From contig OZ038323.1 of the NCBI GenBank assembly GCA_964035795.1, forward strand, positions 5,263,561 to 5,327,560: 64,000 bases of DNA. Direction: 5' to 3'. The stretch is from Pterobdella sp. o SKG-2022 (Eukaryota; Annelida; Clitellata; Hirudinida; Piscicolidae). The stretch's first letter is position 1. Each line of letters starts with the position of its first letter. The translations under genes and the position numbers were made by a program. Positions 59,358-64,000 of the stretch are shown here, one piece after another. A model generated the notes under the pieces. That model had not been told where the DNA came from. It ran no database searches and was given only the letters and a program-made list of their open reading frames with translations.

Positions 59358-59709
59358 ATGTTTGTGATATTTGGGACATTGATACTTTTTGTTGAATATA
59401 TAAGCACAAAAGAGTTTTGTAACTCTGAAATATTTGAACCTAGTTGCGTAAGAAACGAAATCTTACTCATTAAAAAAGCTCACTATGGAAGAGAAAAACT
59501 TGGAAAATGCATTAAAATGGAAGGAGAATTTGACGAATATTTGTCTAAGCCAGGATAAATAAGTTGTTATATTGATGTGAGTCACATCATTGAACCTCAA
59601 TGCGCTGGAAAGCAAAGCTGTAAAATGCAAGTAGTGGGATTAAAAGCAGATTCAAAATGTTCAAATGTTTTCAAAGATCATTTGGATGTAAATCATACTT
59701 GCTTGAAAG
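59358..59709 (+). pseudogene. B3-V6: variable exon with a single nonsense change
   Basis: Colinear with B1-V4. One base change makes TAA at 59556-59558 where B1-V4 has TAT (the Tyr of PGYINCY). Apart from nearby amino-acid changes (ISCYIDVSH) the frame continues to a phase-1 donor GTTGGA. Very recent inactivation, or a polymorphic or sequencing-error stop. Confidence 0.8.
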
Positions 59710-60021
59710 GTTGGAAAAATAATCTTATTTGAGAATTTCAGCTGAGATATAAATTTTATTAATTATATAAATTTTATTAAGATAAAAAATTTTATGAACA
59801 AATAATATATTTAAATATCAAAAACGTGGTTAAATACTGTTATGTCTGAAAAGGTTTGTGTTCGAAATGAATTATTAGAATATTATCAATAAAAAATATT
59901 TCTCAAAAGATGTTTTAAGCACTTGAAGGCAGAATTTTCAACATTTATTTTTAGAAATATCATAATTTTTTTCCTATTCTTTAATTTTTGTTTTCAATAT
60001 GCTAGAAAATTATTTAAATCG

Positions 60022-60038
60022 ATTTGAGCTCACCCCTT
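60022..60038 (+). promoter_or_regulatory. Promoter box of B3-V7
   Basis: ATTTGAGCTCACCCCTT followed by AATAGCTTTTATATC; 52 bp before the ATG. Confidence 0.8.
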
Positions 60039-60090
60039 ACATAATAGCTTTTATATCAACAACACTTTTTTCAAAGCTGTTATCAAAATT

Positions 60091-60472
60091 ATGAACATGA
60101 AACCAAAGATTTTTTTTGTTAATATATTATTAATGATCGTTTTTATTCATTTAAAAACTCTTTCATCAAAAGAGTTTTGCATTTCTGAAATATTCAAACC
60201 TGATTGTTCTTCTAAGAAAGTTATTCAAATTCTAAACGCTGTTTATGGTAGGAAAGAGTTTGGTAGATGTTTAAAAAGAGATGATGTGTATGATAAGTAT
60301 TTGTCTAAATTACCGGGTTACATTAACTGTTATTCTGATGTGAAGAATATTATTGAGCCACATTGCGCTGGCAAACAAAGTTGTGAAATCTATGTATCTA
60401 GTATTGAAACTGAAACAAACTGCTCAAAAACATTACTGAAATATTTAGATGCTAGCTACACATGCATTGGAG
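60091..60472 (+). CDS. B3-V7: variable first exon, signal plus SUEL domain
   Basis: Leader with core FFVNILLMIVFI, then KEFCISEIFKPDC, VYGRKEFGRC, YDKYLSKLPGYINCYSDV, CAGKQSC and LDASYTCIG; phase-1 donor GTGAAT at 60473. Intact version of the doubly broken B1-V7. Confidence 0.87.
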
Positions 60473-60734
60473 GTGAATTACATTTCAGTTATCACTGTTT
60501 TTATTCCATTACAAACTGAGTTCAAAATTTTAATTTTTCAAAAAAACCTGATTTCAAAGCGTCTGAGAAAACGAAGGTTTATCTTTACTTTCTTAATATC
60601 CTTAAAACTAGCGGTTTTATCGTTTAACAGAGTATTAAATTCAATAAAGTCATCAATTATTTTGTAAAAACATTAAATTAAATTTTTTTTTGAATTTTTT
60701 CAATTTCGCATTTATAAAATTGAAATATATTTAA

Positions 60735-60751
60735 ATTTGATCTGGTCCCTA
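60735..60751 (+). promoter_or_regulatory. Promoter box of B3-V8
   Basis: ATTTGATCTGGTCCCTA. Confidence 0.75.
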
Positions 60752-60830
60752 CTTCTTACTTATTTTACATTAAAGATGGGACTAAAAGGATAACAATGAA
60801 ATGATTCCAGGAATAAAGTTTTACATAAAA

Positions 60831-61188
60831 ATGATTAAAAAAATTTTTGTTTTGGGAATAATTTTGTTCCAAAATGTAAAATTAGAAGAATTTTGTTTTT
60901 CTGAAATATTTAAGCCTGTGTGTTTGCACAATGAAGTTTTGCACATTGAAAAGGCCATTTATGGAAGGAAACACATAGGAAAGTGTATTAAAGAAGAAGG
61001 AGAATTTGACGAGTATTTATCAAAGAAACCAGGATATATCAATTGTTATTCTGACGTTGGAAACATTATTGGACTACACTGTGCTGGAAAACAAAGATGC
61101 GAAATGTTCGTGGCTAGCATCTCAAGTGAGACTAACTGTTCAAAGGTTTTTTTAAAACATTTGGACGTAAGCTACCAGTGCTTGAAAG
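60831..61188 (+). CDS. B3-V8: variable first exon, signal plus SUEL domain
   Basis: ATG at 60831 sits directly before the hydrophobic leader; an in-frame ATG at 60801 is possible. Domain: EEFCFSEIFKPVC, IYGRKHIGKC, EGEFDEYLSKKPGYINCY, LHCAGKQRC and YQCLK; phase-1 donor GTACAC. Pair of B1-V8, both intact, though YGR here is FGR in B1. Confidence 0.85.
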
Positions 61189-61450
61189 GTACACAAAATT
61201 GGCTGCTATATATATAAAAAATTTTATAAAAAAGCTATAGACTTTAAAATATCATAAAATGAAAATAACTCAAAAGTAGTTAAAACCAAATCTTGTGAAG
61301 CCTTGGTTTTGCATACCAAGGTCAAAACAAATGACGGTGGCTACTGGATAAAAACAAAAGTTAATTCCCACATTTCGAAAATATTATTTCCAAACTCAAA
61401 TATAAATTAACAAAATCTTTGAAATAGTCAGTCTTTTTTATTTTTTTATC

Positions 61451-61467
61451 TTTTGACACGATCCCTT
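61451..61467 (+). promoter_or_regulatory. Promoter box of B3-V9
   Basis: TTTTGACACGATCCCTT, identical to the B1-V1 box; 71 bp before the ATG. Confidence 0.82.
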
Positions 61468-61538
61468 ATTCTTTTTTATTTAATGTTTCTTCCAACAGAA
61501 ATTTAATTTTTCGATATACAAAAAAATTGTTCAAAACG

Positions 61539-61897
61539 ATGTTGTCATTAGTAATTTCGTTGACATTTTCGATTGTTTTGAAAGTTGCATATTTACAAGA
61601 GTTTTGTAATTCTGACATTTTTGAGCCTTTTTGTTCACCGAATGAAATATTACACATCAAAAACGCCATTTATGGCAGAAAACATCTTGGGCAGTGTATT
61701 AAAAATGAAGGAGAATTTTATGAATATTTGTCTAAGCCAGGATATATAAACTGTTATACTGATGTGAGACATATCATTGAAACTCAATGCGCTAGAAAAC
61801 AAAGCTGTAGAATAATAGTTTCCGAGAATAGAGGCGAATTCTACATGTTCAAACGTTTTTAAAAACCATTTTGATCTAGATTATTCTTGTATGAAAG
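61539..61897 (+). pseudogene. B3-V9: variable exon with a one-base frameshift
   Basis: Leader from ATG 61539 and the first two thirds of the domain are open (QEFCNSDIFEPFC, IYGRKHLGQC). One extra base near 61823 shifts the frame to a stop at 61860-61862; removing it would restore similarity to B1-V9 up to a GTAAAA donor. The conserved CAGK is CARK here. Confidence 0.84.
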
Positions 61898-62058
61898 GTA
61901 AAATTTCTATTATGAGATTTTCAAATATTATTAATATAAAGTATATAAGAATATAATTATGAGAAAAATTGTGAGAAAAAGCTTTTTTGAATACTACCTT
62001 TCGAGAATTTCATAATGACAAAAACTTGCTTCTTTTGACAGGTTGAAATGATTGTATA

Positions 62059-62075
62059 ATATGAGAAGACCCCGT
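62059..62075 (+). promoter_or_regulatory. Promoter box of B3-V10
   Basis: ATATGAGAAGACCCCGT followed by TTTAGATATAAA; 97 bp before the ATG. Confidence 0.65.
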
Positions 62076-62172
62076 GGGTTTAGATATAAATGTATCCGTT
62101 TGTACATTTATGTTCAAACAATTCAGTTCATAGAATTTAAAATACGAAAGGTCAAAATAGATTTCAGAAAGC

Positions 62173-62530
62173 ATGTTTTTAACATACTTTTTTTTACTAT
62201 TGAATATGGTTTCAATGCAAATTGTATTGTGTCATGAGCTTTGTATTTCTGAGTCTTTCAAACCTGTTTGCCCTCAAAATGAAATTGTTCTCATCGATCA
62301 AGCTCATTACGGTAGAAAACTTGGGAAGTGTATAAAAGAAGACGAAATAGACAAAGATTTTTTGAAAAAGCCTGGGTACCTTAATTGCTTTAAAAACGTG
62401 AAACAATTGATTGGACCTGTATGTGCTGGAAAGCAGAGCTGTGAAATTTTTGCTTCAAGAATTAATATAGAAACAAATTGTAACAGAGCTTTTGTTTTAT
62501 ACTTAGAAATTGCTTATGAATGCATTAAAG
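62173..62530 (+). CDS. B3-V10: variable first exon, signal plus SUEL domain
   Basis: Leader FLTYFFLLLNMVSMQIV, then HELCISESFKPVC, HYGRKLGKC, DFLKKPGYLNCFKNVKQ, GPVCAGKQSC and a YECIK end; phase-1 donor GTTAGA. It lies about 200 bp before the constant exons, nearest of all. Intact version of B1-V10. Confidence 0.87.
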
Positions 62531-62733
62531 GTTAGACATGAAATTAAAGATTTTTAAGAGTTGAAACTCTTCGCCGATCAAAAAAGAATTTTCCAAAGAA
62601 ACATTGTTCTTTTCAAACGCCTTTTTAAAAAACGTTGAAATTAAAAACATATTTTCACAGCTTTTTAAAATTTATATTTGATGCATATAAAAAAACACTT
62701 AACGATCAGTGTTTATTGAATATTTTTCAACAG

Positions 62734-63908
62734 TGGTTCCTGATGGAGGTCAATGCAGTGTTTCAGTGGCTAAAGAGAGACAACATGTTTCCAGCATCCG
62801 CACCAAGTCTGATAGCTGTGGCACAGAAGATCGTCCTTGGAAAGTGGATTCGATGGTTGGACAACGCATCAATGTCACTCTCATACAACTGATTGCGTCG
62901 AACAAAACTCAAAACAAAGATGGCTACTTGTACTTCAGCACCAACCTCATTGGATACGATCCCACGTGTTCTGTTTACGCTAAAGTAATTGATAAAAATG
63001 CCGATCAAAGTGTAGTGGCGTCTGTTTGTTATGGGAATGATCATACAACAAGGAGAACTCAAAGTTATGAATCTGCTTCCAACAAACTAGAAATAGTTTT
63101 CAATGAAAACAGACCAGCTAACGGATTGCAGTTTTTGTTTGCTTTTGAAGGTAACTGCTTTTCTAAAATATTTGTTGATAATTAATTTTGATAATATTTA
63201 AAATAAAAAGAATGAATTGATTTCAAAAAGTTTATTTGATAATTAAACTGACCAACAGCAACTGGATGTTCGGATTTGAACGCACCTCCAAACACATGGA
63301 TGAAAAGAAACGAAACTGATGCCGTTATAAGCTGCTACTCCACTCGTCTTAGATGGCATCTGAAATGCGTGGGTCGTCGCTGGGAAGGAGTGATTGGAAA
63401 CTGTAATTCTGGACCTCAAGTTACTTCTAAAAGTGGTTTCATTGAAGAAGAAAAGTTGCAAGAAAAAGTAAACAAGAATGACATGAGTATGTGTTTATTG
63501 TATTTCCTTCCCATTAAAATTTAAAATGTCATAAATTCATCAAGTTGTTCCGATTGTTGCAATTGCCATGGCTGGAGTTGTCGTCTGTTTTTTGATTATT
63601 TGCTTGGGCGTCGTGTTTCTTAACAGGTTTGTTGAAATTATTTTTATAAAGTATTTTTAAATAAAAATAATTGAATAATGAACAGATATTATGCAATGAG
63701 CAAAGGAAAGGTGTTGAAGCAGCTGAATATTAACCCGAATTCTCCTCCTATGTACAGCAACATCACCATGCCTTTGTCCAACAACGTCACCTACTATGAC
63801 AAGGGTTGCCACGATGGCTCATACTTTGCTACTATTCCTCAAGACAACGCCCAGTACTTTGAGTTGGACCAGGCCCTAGTCAACCCTCCTAATATTAACC
63901 AAGTCTAA
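62734..63908 (+). CDS. B3 constant region: CUB-like, sushi-like, transmembrane helix and tail
   Basis: Exons 62734-63150 (CUB-like), 63259-63486 (sushi-like GCSD...SCYS...WHLKC...WEGVIGNC and an acidic/Lys stalk), 63545-63626 (helix PIVAIAMAGVVVCFLIICLG) and 63686-63908 (tail ending ALVNPPNINQV). The first roughly 190 bases of the CUB-like exon match B1/B2 almost base for base, then similarity drops. The tail shares only the YFELDQALVN block and Tyr-bearing spacing with B1/B2, so B3 receptors probably signal somewhat differently. The 51-nt GT-AG segment of B1/B2 is absent. Confidence 0.89.
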
Positions 63909-64000
63909 ATAACAACTATAAGCATTTGTGCTATTTATATTTGTAGTTTTACTTCAGCTTCGAGACGATTCTTGCTTAAATTTGGAATATTGAAAAACGT

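Noticed and set aside
23259..63908. CRISPR-like or satellite array because of regular repetition
   Set aside because: Repeated units are diverged protein-coding exons with introns, not short direct repeats with spacers.

Overview
The window is animal nuclear DNA: AT-rich, spliced (GT-AG introns of about 50 bp to 1 kb), with a decayed non-LTR retrotransposon, two copies of a tRNA-derived SINE and one 200-N assembly gap. The receptor architecture (SUEL lectin, CUB-like, sushi-like, single membrane span) and the filamin point to an arthropod. That is inference; I cannot name the species.

Layout. 1-3600 is repeat-bearing intergenic DNA. 3602-22252 (+) is one complete filamin gene that I could chain through 59 coding exons: two CH domains, 22 immunoglobulin-like repeats and a string of phase-1 micro-exons forming a hinge between repeats 2 and 3. 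From 23.2 kb to the right edge, everything recognisable on the + strand belongs to one family of membrane lectins.

The lectin locus has two kinds of unit. 'A' genes (A1 23.3-25.6, A2 38.5-40.6, A3 41.1-43.9, A4 50.1-53.2, A5 53.5-55.9 kb) encode a signal peptide, a SUEL lectin split by an intron, a CUB-like domain, a sushi-like module, a transmembrane helix and a Gln/Tyr-rich tail. Most have two alternative promoter/signal/half-lectin cassettes feeding one body. 'B' arrays (B1 26.3-37.6, B2 44.2-49.5, B3 56.3-63.9 kb) consist of 10, 6 and 10 consecutive variable first exons. In intact members each encodes a start codon, a signal peptide and one whole SUEL domain, and stops at a phase-1 splice donor. 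Each array is followed by a single constant set of four exons (CUB-like, sushi-like, membrane span, tail) that begins with a phase-1 acceptor. This is the logic of clustered protocadherin or UGT1 loci: many promoters and variable extracellular exons, one shared constant region.

Almost every first exon, A or B, is preceded by a 17-bp box close to TTTTGARAYGRTCCCTT, usually 40-100 bp before the ATG and often followed by a TATA-like stretch. About 35 copies are listed. B1 and B3 are colinear duplicates whose variable exons have decayed in a complementary way: in six of eight paired exons exactly one copy is broken, and in none are both broken. The constant regions of B1 and B2 are nearly identical, introns included, which suggests gene conversion. 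The locus therefore looks like a rapidly evolving reservoir of alternative lectin ectodomains on shared signalling tails. Whether expression is combinatorial or one-exon-per-cell cannot be told from sequence.
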